Assembly: GCA_026994225.1 (NCBI GenBank)
Contig: JALWRI010000010.1
Coordinates: forward strand, 17,496 to 81,495
Direction: 5' to 3'
Source: Gammaproteobacteria bacterium
Lineage (GTDB): Bacteria; Pseudomonadota; Gammaproteobacteria; GRL18
Length of the DNA stretch: 64,000 nt
Of this stretch, positions 1 through 7,860 are shown piece by piece. The notes under the pieces were generated by a model. It was not told the origin of the DNA. It saw only the letters and a program-made list of their open reading frames with translations, and made no database searches. Both the position numbers and the translations under genes were made by a program. Numbering within the stretch: the first letter of the stretch is position 1; each line of letters begins with the position of its first letter.

Positions 1-29
1 TTCTTCACCCTATCTATTGATATACTACT

Positions 30-64
30 CCCCTTCCCAAAGCAAGGGGATGCTTACGATAAGC
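30..64. repeat. Two small hairpins in the left-edge intergenic region
   Basis: Bases 1-229 hold no gene I can support. An inverted repeat CCCCTT/AAGGGG (30-35 and 44-49) is followed at once by GCTTA/TAAGC (52-56 and 60-64). The first resembles the palindromic end of the IS605-type element near 59.03 kb, so this may be a worn IS end or the terminator of a gene outside the window. The rest, up to the crotonase start, is AT-rich without a clear motif. Confidence 0.35.
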
Positions 65-229
65 AGGAAGAAATACCTCACGGGTTTTTGTGCTGCTATT
101 TTTTCTTTTCCTCCAAGATATAGATTTATATCAAAAAATGCTCATAATATAGATGACATTTTTCTAAGCTATGATTAATATAAGCTATAAATTCATTGTT
201 TTTAACATTCTTCTTTTACGGAAAACATA

Positions 230-982
230 ATGACTGACTACCATAAGTGTGATACGCCTATTTTTTCAGCTTCTCTTACAGGACAAACCGTTATTATCAG
301 ATTAAAAGCTGATGCATTTAAAATTTATCATAAAGCAACGTATATGAATGAATTTTTACAATGTATGAATAACTATGAAGTAGATGAAAATATCCGTGGG
401 ATATTAATTATTGATAGCACTGATTACCATGATGTTGAGCAATATCAAAATTTTTTACAAACCATGCAGCATGAAAAGGCAAGCTATGCCAAAGAGAAAG
501 GCATTACACGTTATAGCAATGCCAGTAAACGGGTTACTATGTTACTCAACCAATTTTCAAAACCCATTGTTTTTGCTATTGATGGTGCAGTGCCTATTGA
601 TTCATTTGGCTATTTTTTAGCCGGTGATTATGTTATGACTTCGGATAATTTTCAGATACAATTTCCCAGTGTACCATTAGGTATTACGCCCACCGGTGCA
701 GCCACTTTCTTTTTACGCCATGTACTGACCTCTACTCAACTTTTTGATATATTATTATCAGGTAAAGAGTTGTCTGCACAACAGGCTTTAGAATTAAACT
801 TAATCAATAAGATTGTTCCTTCAGCACAACTAGAGGCCAAAGCATTAGAAAAAATTGAATCTTATTACCACGTTTCTGAAATCACCATAGCAACCACTAA
901 ACAACTCATTAAAGTAAAAAACCATGAGTTAGAAGAGCATTTTGAAAACAGCGCACGTATTATGTGGGCATCTGTTTCCTAA
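230..982 (+). CDS. Enoyl-CoA hydratase/isomerase (crotonase) family protein
   Basis: A 250-residue crotonase-fold protein. Family members bind acyl-CoA thioesters and stabilise an enolate in an oxyanion hole. The family signature is visible at about residues 104-165: KPIVFAIDGAVP, then a glycine-containing stretch, then the FPSVPLGITPTGAATFFLRH block where family members carry catalytic and oxyanion-hole residues. The usual Glu positions are not obvious, so the exact reaction cannot be named. The gene stands alone, with a rightward terminator just downstream. A purine-rich ACGGAAAA precedes the ATG. Family assignment is firm and substrate unknown. Confidence 0.85.
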   Translation: MTDYHKCDTPIFSASLTGQTVIIRLKADAFKIYHKATYMNEFLQCMNNYEVDENIRGILIIDSTDYHDVEQYQNFLQTMQHEKASYAKEKGITRYSNASKRVTMLLNQFSKPIVFAIDGAVPIDSFGYFLAGDYVMTSDNFQIQFPSVPLGITPTGAATFFLRHVLTSTQLFDILLSGKELSAQQALELNLINKIVPSAQLEAKALEKIESYYHVSEITIATTKQLIKVKNHELEEHFENSARIMWASVS

Positions 983-1003
983 GTATTTAATAAATAAGTA
1001 CGT

Positions 1004-1032
1004 AGGGGTGGCTCTTAGCTACCCCTTATTTT
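1004..1032 (+). terminator. Rho-independent terminator after the crotonase gene
   Basis: A 10-bp stem AGGGGTGGCT/AGCTACCCCT (one G-U pair) with loop CTT is followed by TATTTT. It lies 22 bases after the crotonase stop codon. Confidence 0.8.
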
Positions 1033-1055
1033 ACCCATAACACAGTAACCCCTCT

Positions 1056-1184
1056 ATGCATATCTGGATTGATGCTGACGCTTGCCCTGTAGTGATTAAA
1101 AATATTGTTTTTAAAGCAGCAGAGCGTACCCATATACCCAAAAGTGAGAGCTACATCATAGTTATTAACATCCGTTTTTGCTAG
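1056..1184 (+). pseudogene. yaiI: Truncated YaiI/YqxD (DUF188) family remnant
   Basis: An ATG at 1056 opens a 42-codon frame. Its first 27 or so residues carry the strongly conserved YaiI/YqxD N-terminus ([16 protein letters not shown], then FKAAERT). Family members are about 150 residues and continue with a conserved VANQ segment. Here the similarity stops after about residue 28 and a stop codon follows at 1182-1184. No continuation is seen before the HD-GYP gene. It is a 5' gene remnant, and the rest of the 983-1307 gap shows only the terminator and AT-rich DNA. Confidence 0.75.
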
Positions 1185-1307
1185 ATTACAACTGTAGATA
1201 GTAGTAAAGTTGAAAGAAATTCGTTATATTAGCATCTTCTAAAAAACTATGATGTTATATATTTTGATTTTATCCGTAAGTGAATATTTATCCAGAGAAT
1301 TAAGCAG

Positions 1308-2642
1308 ATGGAATCTTGTAAAGAAATAAATGTAACTGATTTAGAAGTTGGCATGTATGTCTTTCGTCTAGATCGTTCATGGCTTGGTACACCTTATGCT
1401 GTACAAGGATTTCATATTAAAAGTCAAGATGACATCAATACGTTGCGCCATTATTGTAAAAAAGTATATATTGATACTATTAGAAGTAAACACGTTATAC
1501 CAAAATTAAAAGTATCTACTTCCAAATCTAATATATCAGTAATTCAAAATAAATTACCTCCTTTTCAGCATACCTTAAAACCGGTATCTGGCAGCACGAC
1601 GGCTAAAGTTAATAAATTAGTTATTAAACACCATTTTTATGATCATTTACGCAAACCTCTATATAAAGAATTAAAAACAGCCAAACAGCTACATTTTGAA
1701 GTAGCTAATGCTGTACTAAAAGTCATTAATGCTATTTATCACAGTGATAGTATAACTATCACAGAAATAAAACAAGCCAGTAAAAAAATGGTAGCCAGTA
1801 TTATCCGTAATCCAGATGCTTTCGTCTGGTTATACCGTTTAAAATCCAAAGACCCCTATATTTATAGCCATTCCGTTCGTGTTGCTATTTGGGCGACTAT
1901 TTTAGGTCGATATATTGGGCTGGCACAAGATACCCTGGATGATATTGCGCTAGGTGCATTACTTTCAAATATTGGCAAAGCAAAATTGCCTGCCACGTTA
2001 TTACAAAAAAATGATACCTTAACAGCAGAGGAATATTCACAAGTACAGCAGCATATTCAATATGCCATCAATATGCTAGAACATACTGCCGATATTTCCA
2101 GTGATGTGATAGCTATCGTAGCGACACATTGTGAACGTTTTAACGGTTCTGGTTATCCTAAACAATTACAAGCAGATATGATCCCTTTATCTGCACGCAT
2201 TGTAGGATTAGCTGACTTTTATGACGCAATTACCAACCCACGTCCGTATGCACAAACAATGACCGCAGCAGAAGCCATTGGTATGCTTTATTCTCAACGG
2301 AATAAATTATTCCAGGGCGAATTAATTGATGAGTTTATTCAAGCGATAGGGTTATATCCTACTGGCACATTGGTTGAATTAAACAATCATCAAGTTGCTA
2401 TCGTTACTTCACAACCTGAAAACAGACGCTTACAACCTCAAGTTATGCTCTTACTTGACGAGAATAAAAAACCATTAGCCAGGAATAAAGTGATCGATTT
2501 ACACGACACCATATTAAGCACCCAAGAAGATCAAGCTATTAGTATCGTAAGCTGCCTACCAATAGGTAGCTATGATCTGCATTTAGATCAGATTGATGAT
2601 CGCCGGCTCTACAGTTATTTACCCTGGAAATTATTTGCATAA
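1308..2642 (+). CDS. DUF3391 / degenerate HD-GYP domain protein
   Basis: A 444-residue cytoplasmic protein. Residues 1-65 match the DUF3391 domain common at the N-terminus of HD-GYP proteins (VTDLEVGMYV). Residues about 180-345 are an HD-GYP domain. In active members this domain hydrolyses cyclic di-GMP with a metal centre. Here the HD motif reads SN (S220-N221 in LLSNIGKAKLP) and the HHExxDGxGYP motif reads HCERFNGSGYP (274-284), losing a His and the Asp. H188, K224, H249 and D303 remain. I infer loss of catalysis with a possible binding role. About 100 residues follow the domain. It is a single gene, convergent with the next one. Confidence 0.88.
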   Translation: MESCKEINVTDLEVGMYVFRLDRSWLGTPYAVQGFHIKSQDDINTLRHYCKKVYIDTIRSKHVIPKLKVSTSKSNISVIQNKLPPFQHTLKPVSGSTTAKVNKLVIKHHFYDHLRKPLYKELKTAKQLHFEVANAVLKVINAIYHSDSITITEIKQASKKMVASIIRNPDAFVWLYRLKSKDPYIYSHSVRVAIWATILGRYIGLAQDTLDDIALGALLSNIGKAKLPATLLQKNDTLTAEEYSQVQQHIQYAINMLEHTADISSDVIAIVATHCERFNGSGYPKQLQADMIPLSARIVGLADFYDAITNPRPYAQTMTAAEAIGMLYSQRNKLFQGELIDEFIQAIGLYPTGTLVELNNHQVAIVTSQPENRRLQPQVMLLLDENKKPLARNKVIDLHDTILSTQEDQAISIVSCLPIGSYDLHLDQIDDRRLYSYLPWKLFA

Positions 2643-2706
2643 TAGCTATTGTATTATATTCATTCATAAAATATTATGCGAATGACATAATCCAGATCAC
2701 ATTACC

Positions 2707-3978
2707 TTATTCCGTTACAGTGAGTGTCAGTGGGGTATCATGGTAATAGATCACCTCTTCATCTGCCAAAAAATACCCGGCAATAACCATAAATTGATGA
2801 CCTTCCGTACCCTCTAAAGATAAATCATTCAGCAAATGCACTACTTCTAAGGCATTAAGAGTCTTTATTTCTGCATTTTGGATTAATGTTTCAAAACGTC
2901 CATCCCAGGGAGTAAATGTTCCCTCTGCAGTACGCTGTAATAACATATCATCTAACATAGCAACGGTAATCACTCCACCTTGTTTCCCAATATGCCGAGC
3001 ATCTAACTCAAACCAAATATTCATATCTACGGTATGAGAAGCAGAAATCGCACCTTGTAAACTTTCTCCATTATCTGCCAAAATAGCACCTTGAAACTGT
3101 GTACTAGAATCACCAACTGTAGCACCGAGTAAATAATATCGTGATCCTAATGTTACAGGTGTAGTAACCACCTGAAAATTATTGCTACTATTAGTATCAA
3201 ACATTAATTCACCATCGGTCTTGATTTCGGCAATAATTGTAATGTCTTCTTCATTATTCGGTACGATGGTAACAATACGTGTATTGCTGGTTACCCCTTC
3301 ACCCAAATCAACATAACAGGTTAATAATCCATTATCAAAACTGGCATTATCACCACAATCAGAAACACTACTTACCGTTATATTGATCGGAAAAGAAATA
3401 GTTAACACAGCATTATTGACACTACCATCAGAATTAATAGTAATGGTAAAGCTATATGCTTCATCAACAAAAGCAGGTACTTCAGGCGATTGTACATAGA
3501 CAGACAGAATATCGCTAGGTGTGGGCGTAATTAAGGGTGCAGAAGAAATACTATCCTCTTTGGCATTTGCATTATAAATGATTGATGTTTCATTACTTGG
3601 GCTGACTATATTAATATGTGTTGCATCAATTTCTCCTAGTCTTGCCCCACCATAAACATTAGATAAGGTTAAATCTGCTGTCCCTGTACGTTGTGTATTA
3701 ACCCCCGCAATAAATGTTTTATCACTACTATCTCCATCTTCCCAGACTAAAGTCTTTAATATTTTGCCTTGATAACGAATATTAGTAGAAACTTTTCCCA
3801 TATTGCCGCCTAAGCGTTTTACTGTAATCGGCAACATCCCCTGTATACGTTCTACAGTTATATTTGCAGTACTAAATTGTAAATAACCACAAGCATCACC
3901 TGATATGGCAAATACTGTGCTGCTCATTACAAAATATCCCACTATTATTGCAATTATTCGATACATATATTCCAGCAT
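2707..3978 (-). CDS. Secreted protein with Calx-beta-like and DUF11/CARDB-like repeats
   Basis: A 423-residue exported protein with an N-terminal signal peptide (IIAIIVGYFVMSSTVFA) cleaved near residue 24; a second ATG four codons in is an equal start candidate. Residues about 30-125 resemble a Calx-beta domain (ITVKRLGG, LVWEDGDSSDKTF). Residues about 155-275 resemble the DUF11/CARDB beta-sandwich found in surface proteins (FTITINSDGSVNNAVLTISF, SSNNF). The C-terminal 150 residues are unassigned. No membrane anchor, sorting motif or secretion partner is seen. It is probably an adhesin or surface protein; the function is unknown. Confidence 0.7.
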   Translation of the reverse strand: MLEYMYRIIAIIVGYFVMSSTVFAISGDACGYLQFSTANITVERIQGMLPITVKRLGGNMGKVSTNIRYQGKILKTLVWEDGDSSDKTFIAGVNTQRTGTADLTLSNVYGGARLGEIDATHINIVSPSNETSIIYNANAKEDSISSAPLITPTPSDILSVYVQSPEVPAFVDEAYSFTITINSDGSVNNAVLTISFPINITVSSVSDCGDNASFDNGLLTCYVDLGEGVTSNTRIVTIVPNNEEDITIIAEIKTDGELMFDTNSSNNFQVVTTPVTLGSRYYLLGATVGDSSTQFQGAILADNGESLQGAISASHTVDMNIWFELDARHIGKQGGVITVAMLDDMLLQRTAEGTFTPWDGRFETLIQNAEIKTLNALEVVHLLNDLSLEGTEGHQFMVIAGYFLADEEVIYYHDTPLTLTVTE

Positions 3979-4149
3979 TTAATTGTTAGCGTAAATTTGA
4001 ATAGACATTCTTCCACAAAAATGATTATCTTTCTGTGAACAAGATTATAATTTTGTTTTCCATTGAATAATATTTTAGCAGATCCACCTCATTCTTCCTT
4101 ACATTTATGTTACAATATTGCATTCTACCCCGTTATGATAGCAAGAACT

Positions 4150-4350
4150 ATGGAAATTTTTATAAATGGTGCATCCCATCAAATAGCTGTAGGTTATACG
4201 GTGGAACAACTTTTACAATATCTGGATATTACAACCCAACGCTTGGCTGTTGAAATCAATAAAGAAATAGTTCCTCGTAGCCAATACCCATCACATTTAT
4301 TACAAGAACACGATCACATAGAAATTGTACAAGCCATTGGTGGTGGTTAA
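4150..4350 (+). CDS. thiS: Sulfur carrier protein ThiS
   Basis: A 66-residue ubiquitin-like protein of thiamine synthesis. Its C-terminal Gly-Gly is adenylylated and thiocarboxylated to supply sulfur for the thiazole ring. It starts MEIFINGAS and ends AIGGG, as ThiS does. The frame is open upstream to 4063, but family length and the conserved start support the ATG at 4150. thiG follows after 48 bases, forming a thiSG unit. thiF, thiO and thiC are not in the window. No TPP riboswitch is seen upstream. Confidence 0.93.
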   Translation: MEIFINGASHQIAVGYTVEQLLQYLDITTQRLAVEINKEIVPRSQYPSHLLQEHDHIEIVQAIGGG

Positions 4351-4398
4351 TTTATTAAATTATAATTCAATTTGTTACCAAATTTAGAGATAAATACC

Positions 4399-5181
4399 AT
4401 GCAAGATGATAGCTTAATTATCGCAGGAAAATCATATCAATCACGCTTATTAGTGGGAACCGGTAAATATGTCGATATGGATGAAACCCGTGACGCTATA
4501 GAAAATAGTGGTGCAGAAATTGTTACGGTTGCTATTCGACGCACTAATATTGGTCAAAATCCGAATGAACCTAATTTACTAGATGTTATTTCACCTGATA
4601 AATATACCCTATTACCCAATACGGCAGGATGTTATACCACAGAAGATGCAGTACGTACTTGCCGTTTAGCACGAGAATTATTAGATGGGCATAATTTAGT
4701 TAAATTAGAAGTATTAGGCGATCAAAAAACGCTTTATCCTAATGTTACTGAAACATTGCGAGCTGCAGAAATTTTAGTTAAAGATAATTTTGATGTAATG
4801 GTATATACCAGTGATGATCCACTCATTGCCAAACAATTAGAGGAAATAGGATGTGTCTGTGTGATGCCACTTGCTGCACCTATTGGTTCAGGATTAGGTA
4901 TACGTAACCCTTATAATATTATGATGATCTTAGAAAATGCGACAGTGCCTATTTTAGTCGATGCAGGAGTAGGTACTGCCTCTGATGCAGCGATTGCAAT
5001 GGAGTTAGGCTGTGATGGTATTTTAATGAATACCGCTATTGCTGCGGCAAAACATCCCCGTTTGATGGCAACTGCCATGAAAAATGCTACACTGGCTGGC
5101 AGACAAGCCTATCTTGCAGGGCGTATGTCCAAAAAATTATATGCAACCGCATCTTCTCCTATAGAAGGGCATTTTATTTAA
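4399..5181 (+). CDS. thiG: Thiazole synthase ThiG
   Basis: A 260-residue TIM-barrel enzyme that joins 1-deoxy-D-xylulose 5-phosphate, the ThiS thiocarboxylate and dehydroglycine into thiazole phosphate. The Schiff-base lysine is K102 in LVKLEVLGD. Other family blocks are [10 protein letters not shown] near the N-terminus, LPNTAGCYT, the phosphate-binding [10 protein letters not shown] and [12 protein letters not shown]. An in-frame TTG at 4372 would add nine residues, but the ATG at 4399 fits the family length of about 255-260. It is preceded by thiS and followed by trmB after 5 bases, so the three are probably cotranscribed. Confidence 0.96.
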   Translation: MQDDSLIIAGKSYQSRLLVGTGKYVDMDETRDAIENSGAEIVTVAIRRTNIGQNPNEPNLLDVISPDKYTLLPNTAGCYTTEDAVRTCRLARELLDGHNLVKLEVLGDQKTLYPNVTETLRAAEILVKDNFDVMVYTSDDPLIAKQLEEIGCVCVMPLAAPIGSGLGIRNPYNIMMILENATVPILVDAGVGTASDAAIAMELGCDGILMNTAIAAAKHPRLMATAMKNATLAGRQAYLAGRMSKKLYATASSPIEGHFI

Positions 5182-5186
5182 TTGGA

Positions 5187-5870
5187 ATGACACTGGTGTT
5201 AAAACAACGTAGCATCCAAAGTTTTGTCCGCAGACAAGGACGGCTTACCCGTGGACAAAAATATGCTTTAGAGCATTTATCCAAACAATATGTGATCCCT
5301 GACACGCCAAAACTTATTGATTTTACACAATTATTTAAAAATAATGCAGCATGTAAAATAGAGATTGGTATCGGAAACGGAGATAGTTTACTTGCTCTGG
5401 CGAGTGCTAATCCTGATTGTAATTTTATCGGTATAGATGTGCATCTTCCTGGTATTGGGCGTTGTCTAGCTCATATTGATGCCCAACAACTTCATAATGT
5501 AAGACTGCTCTGTGGCGATGCGGTAGAAATTTTGCAACATCGTATCGCATCTGAAAGCGTACATAGTTTCTATCTTTTTTTTCCTGATCCCTGGCATAAA
5601 AAACGCCATCATAAACGCCGCATAGTACAAACTGATTTTGTACAACTTATTGCCCAAAAGTTACACTCTCAGGGAATATTTCATATTGCTACGGATTGGG
5701 AAAATTATGCTGAACATATCTTCACTGTCTTACAATCTAACCCTTCTTTAAAAAATACCGCTGTAACAGGAAAATATACACCTCGTCCAATAGAACGCCC
5801 TCTTACCAAGTTTGAACAAAGAGGTCTGCGTCTGGGACATAGTATTTTTGATCTGGTTTATCAAAAATAA
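5187..5870 (+). CDS. trmB: tRNA (guanine-N7-)-methyltransferase TrmB
   Basis: A 227-residue SAM-dependent enzyme that methylates G46 of tRNA. Motifs are IEIGIGNGDSLL (SAM binding), NFIGIDVHLPGIGRC and the family hallmark FFPDPWHKKRHHKRRIV, with the C-terminal TKFEQRG segment. Its start is only 5 bases after thiG. It runs convergently into the histidine kinase gene with 8 bases between the stop codons, so a terminator would have to lie inside coding sequence. Confidence 0.96.
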   Translation: MTLVLKQRSIQSFVRRQGRLTRGQKYALEHLSKQYVIPDTPKLIDFTQLFKNNAACKIEIGIGNGDSLLALASANPDCNFIGIDVHLPGIGRCLAHIDAQQLHNVRLLCGDAVEILQHRIASESVHSFYLFFPDPWHKKRHHKRRIVQTDFVQLIAQKLHSQGIFHIATDWENYAEHIFTVLQSNPSLKNTAVTGKYTPRPIERPLTKFEQRGLRLGHSIFDLVYQK

Positions 5871-5878
5871 AAACAATT

Positions 5879-7519
5879 TTACTTTTGTTTAGGGAACCAT
5901 AAAGAGAAAGTAGTCCCTTTATTTTCTCCCATACTACTAACAGTCAACTCTCCTTGCATATCTTTAACCATGTTCGCAGCATTATGTAAGCCATAGCCAT
6001 GTCCATCTTTACGGGTAGTAAATCCAAATTCAAAAATGCGTGTTTGAATATCTTCTTTTATTCCCACCCCATTATCTACCACTTTTAATAAAATTTGTGC
6101 ATCTTTTTCCTCCACAGATAAATATAAATGCCTTTCTCCCTCTTTATTACATAATGCATACTGGGCATTACTAATTAAATTGATCAATACTTGCAATAAT
6201 TTATGCTTATCATATAACTGTCTGGGTATCGTCTGATAGTTTCTATGGAGTATAATCTGACACCTATTTAACCCTGCAATGTTTAATGTTAAGGCATCTT
6301 CCATCTGATTAACCATATTTCCCCAATCTCGATGTTCTACCTTAGTATAATTTTGTTGTGCTTGTACTATTTCATGGATATGTTGTATATTTTTTCCTAA
6401 ATCAGAAATTTCCTGTAATAAATCTTGAGCACGTTGTTTTTGATATCTGTACATAGAATGTAACATTAGTGGTATATACTTCCCCTTCTCATCATTTTTG
6501 AAATAATGCTGTAGAGCACTCTCCTCTTGTTCAGTAATTAAATCTAGCAGTTTAGGAAATAACTCTAATTTATTTTGCATTATTGTTCTTTTCATTATAA
6601 CCAAAGAAGTATTAACACTATTTAAGACATTCCCTATATTATGTAGTACCCCTGTTGCCACTTCTGCCATACCCGCTTGATGTGCATTCTCAAGTAAACG
6701 CTCATGTAAATGGGCTAATTCATTGGTTCGTTCATTTACTCTTTGTTCTAACTTTTGATTAAATTTCCGTACTTCTTTTTCTGCGAGTTTTCGTTCAATA
6801 ATTTCAAATTCTAATTCCTCATCACGTATTTCTATTTGTTGTAACATATAATTAAATTCATCAACTAATAAACCAATTTCATCATGGCTGCTTTTTTGTA
6901 CTCGTACTTTATAATTATGAAATTTAGATACCATACGTATGGTATCTAGTAAATGAGTAATAGGGCGAGAAATATACCGTTGAAAACGAATCGAGAGTAA
7001 ATAAATAATCCCCATTAAGATAATAAAAACTAATACTAATAAACCCAATTCATTAAATAAATTATTATATAATTGCTCTGTATTAGCTTGTAAATAGATA
7101 TATCCTATATTTTCCGACTTATTTGATATACCCACCTTATCTACTAATTCAAAAATATCCTTATTAAAATAAATACCTTCTACAAGTGGTGCATCAGGAC
7201 AAAAAAAAGACGTTTCTTTAAAGATAGCATATATAAAAATATGTTTATTTTTATTATAGACACACGCTAAAGTAATATTCTTATCAATAGAAAGGACTTG
7301 TAATGATTGCTGTATGCTGCGTTTATCTTCAAATAATAATGCAACAGCTATTTGCCCTGCCAACATTTTATTCAATGATACAAGTTTTTTTTGTTGTGTT
7401 TGCGTAGAGGTATAAAAGTGATAGGATACCAAAATAACTGACAATAATAATAATGCAGATATACTAATAACACTTGCTAATAAAATGACTTTATTTTTGA
7501 TGGATAAACTATCCATCAT
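5879..7519 (-). CDS. Membrane sensor histidine kinase (CHASE8-like, HAMP)
   Basis: A 546-residue inner-membrane kinase. TM1 is at about 11-31, followed by a periplasmic CHASE8-like region (KMLAGQIAVALLFEDK) to about 160. TM2 (about 160-182), HAMP (ISRPITHLLDTIRMVSKF) and a coiled coil at 230-275 come next. The H-box is GVLHNIGNVLNSV, and the ATPase domain has NLISNAQYAL (N box), VDNGVGI (G1) and GHGYGL (G2). No receiver domain or response regulator gene is adjacent, so the partner is unknown. Its ATG overlaps the TGA of the upstream YbjQ-like gene (ATGA), which suggests translational coupling. Confidence 0.92.
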   Translation of the reverse strand: MMDSLSIKNKVILLASVISISALLLLSVILVSYHFYTSTQTQQKKLVSLNKMLAGQIAVALLFEDKRSIQQSLQVLSIDKNITLACVYNKNKHIFIYAIFKETSFFCPDAPLVEGIYFNKDIFELVDKVGISNKSENIGYIYLQANTEQLYNNLFNELGLLVLVFIILMGIIYLLSIRFQRYISRPITHLLDTIRMVSKFHNYKVRVQKSSHDEIGLLVDEFNYMLQQIEIRDEELEFEIIERKLAEKEVRKFNQKLEQRVNERTNELAHLHERLLENAHQAGMAEVATGVLHNIGNVLNSVNTSLVIMKRTIMQNKLELFPKLLDLITEQEESALQHYFKNDEKGKYIPLMLHSMYRYQKQRAQDLLQEISDLGKNIQHIHEIVQAQQNYTKVEHRDWGNMVNQMEDALTLNIAGLNRCQIILHRNYQTIPRQLYDKHKLLQVLINLISNAQYALCNKEGERHLYLSVEEKDAQILLKVVDNGVGIKEDIQTRIFEFGFTTRKDGHGYGLHNAANMVKDMQGELTVSSMGENKGTTFSLWFPKQK

Positions 7520-7860
7520 TTCACTGCTGTACCGTATGCAATAATTTCGGCTGCTCCCTCACTCACTTGTGTGGTCATCAAACGTACTCCAATAATGTAT
7601 GTGGCTTGCTGTTGTGCTGCTTTATGCTGTAATTTAAGCAATACCTGCTCGACAGATGCATCCATTAATTGTGTATAAGCTGTTAATTCCCCCCCAATGG
7701 TCCAATTTTTTACATTAGAGAGCATATCAGCAAAGAGTGATTTACTGATACAAATACTCGCTGTTACTATCCCTAAAAGTTCTTTACCATCATCTGGTAA
7801 TATCTCCAGAGTGGATAATTTCGGGAGTTTTGGTAACGGTTGCTCTATTGGATAATCCAT
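7516..7860 (-). CDS. YbjQ-like (UPF0145-type) protein
   Basis: About 114 residues. From about residue 30 it resembles YbjQ/UPF0145 proteins: GIVTASICISKSLFADM, then a segment ending QATYIIGVRL and AAEIIAYGTAV. Family function is unknown. The frame extends to an ATG at 7893, but the ATG at 7860 shortens the overlap with the upstream 721-residue gene to 71 bases. At its 3' end it shares ATGA with the kinase. The two overlaps make a compact unit: large membrane-anchored protein, YbjQ-like protein, sensor kinase. Confidence 0.72.
   Translation of the reverse strand: MDYPIEQPLPKLPKLSTLEILPDDGKELLGIVTASICISKSLFADMLSNVKNWTIGGELTAYTQLMDASVEQVLLKLQHKAAQQQATYIIGVRLMTTQVSEGAAEIIAYGTAVK

Noticed and set aside
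2650..2690. TCATTC/GAATGA repeat between convergent genes
   Set aside because: Short, interrupted and lacking a T-run; too weak in AT-rich DNA.
4020..4149. TPP riboswitch upstream of thiS
   Set aside because: No conserved CUGAGA core or paired arms are seen in the roughly 170 bases between the flanking gene and the ThiS start.
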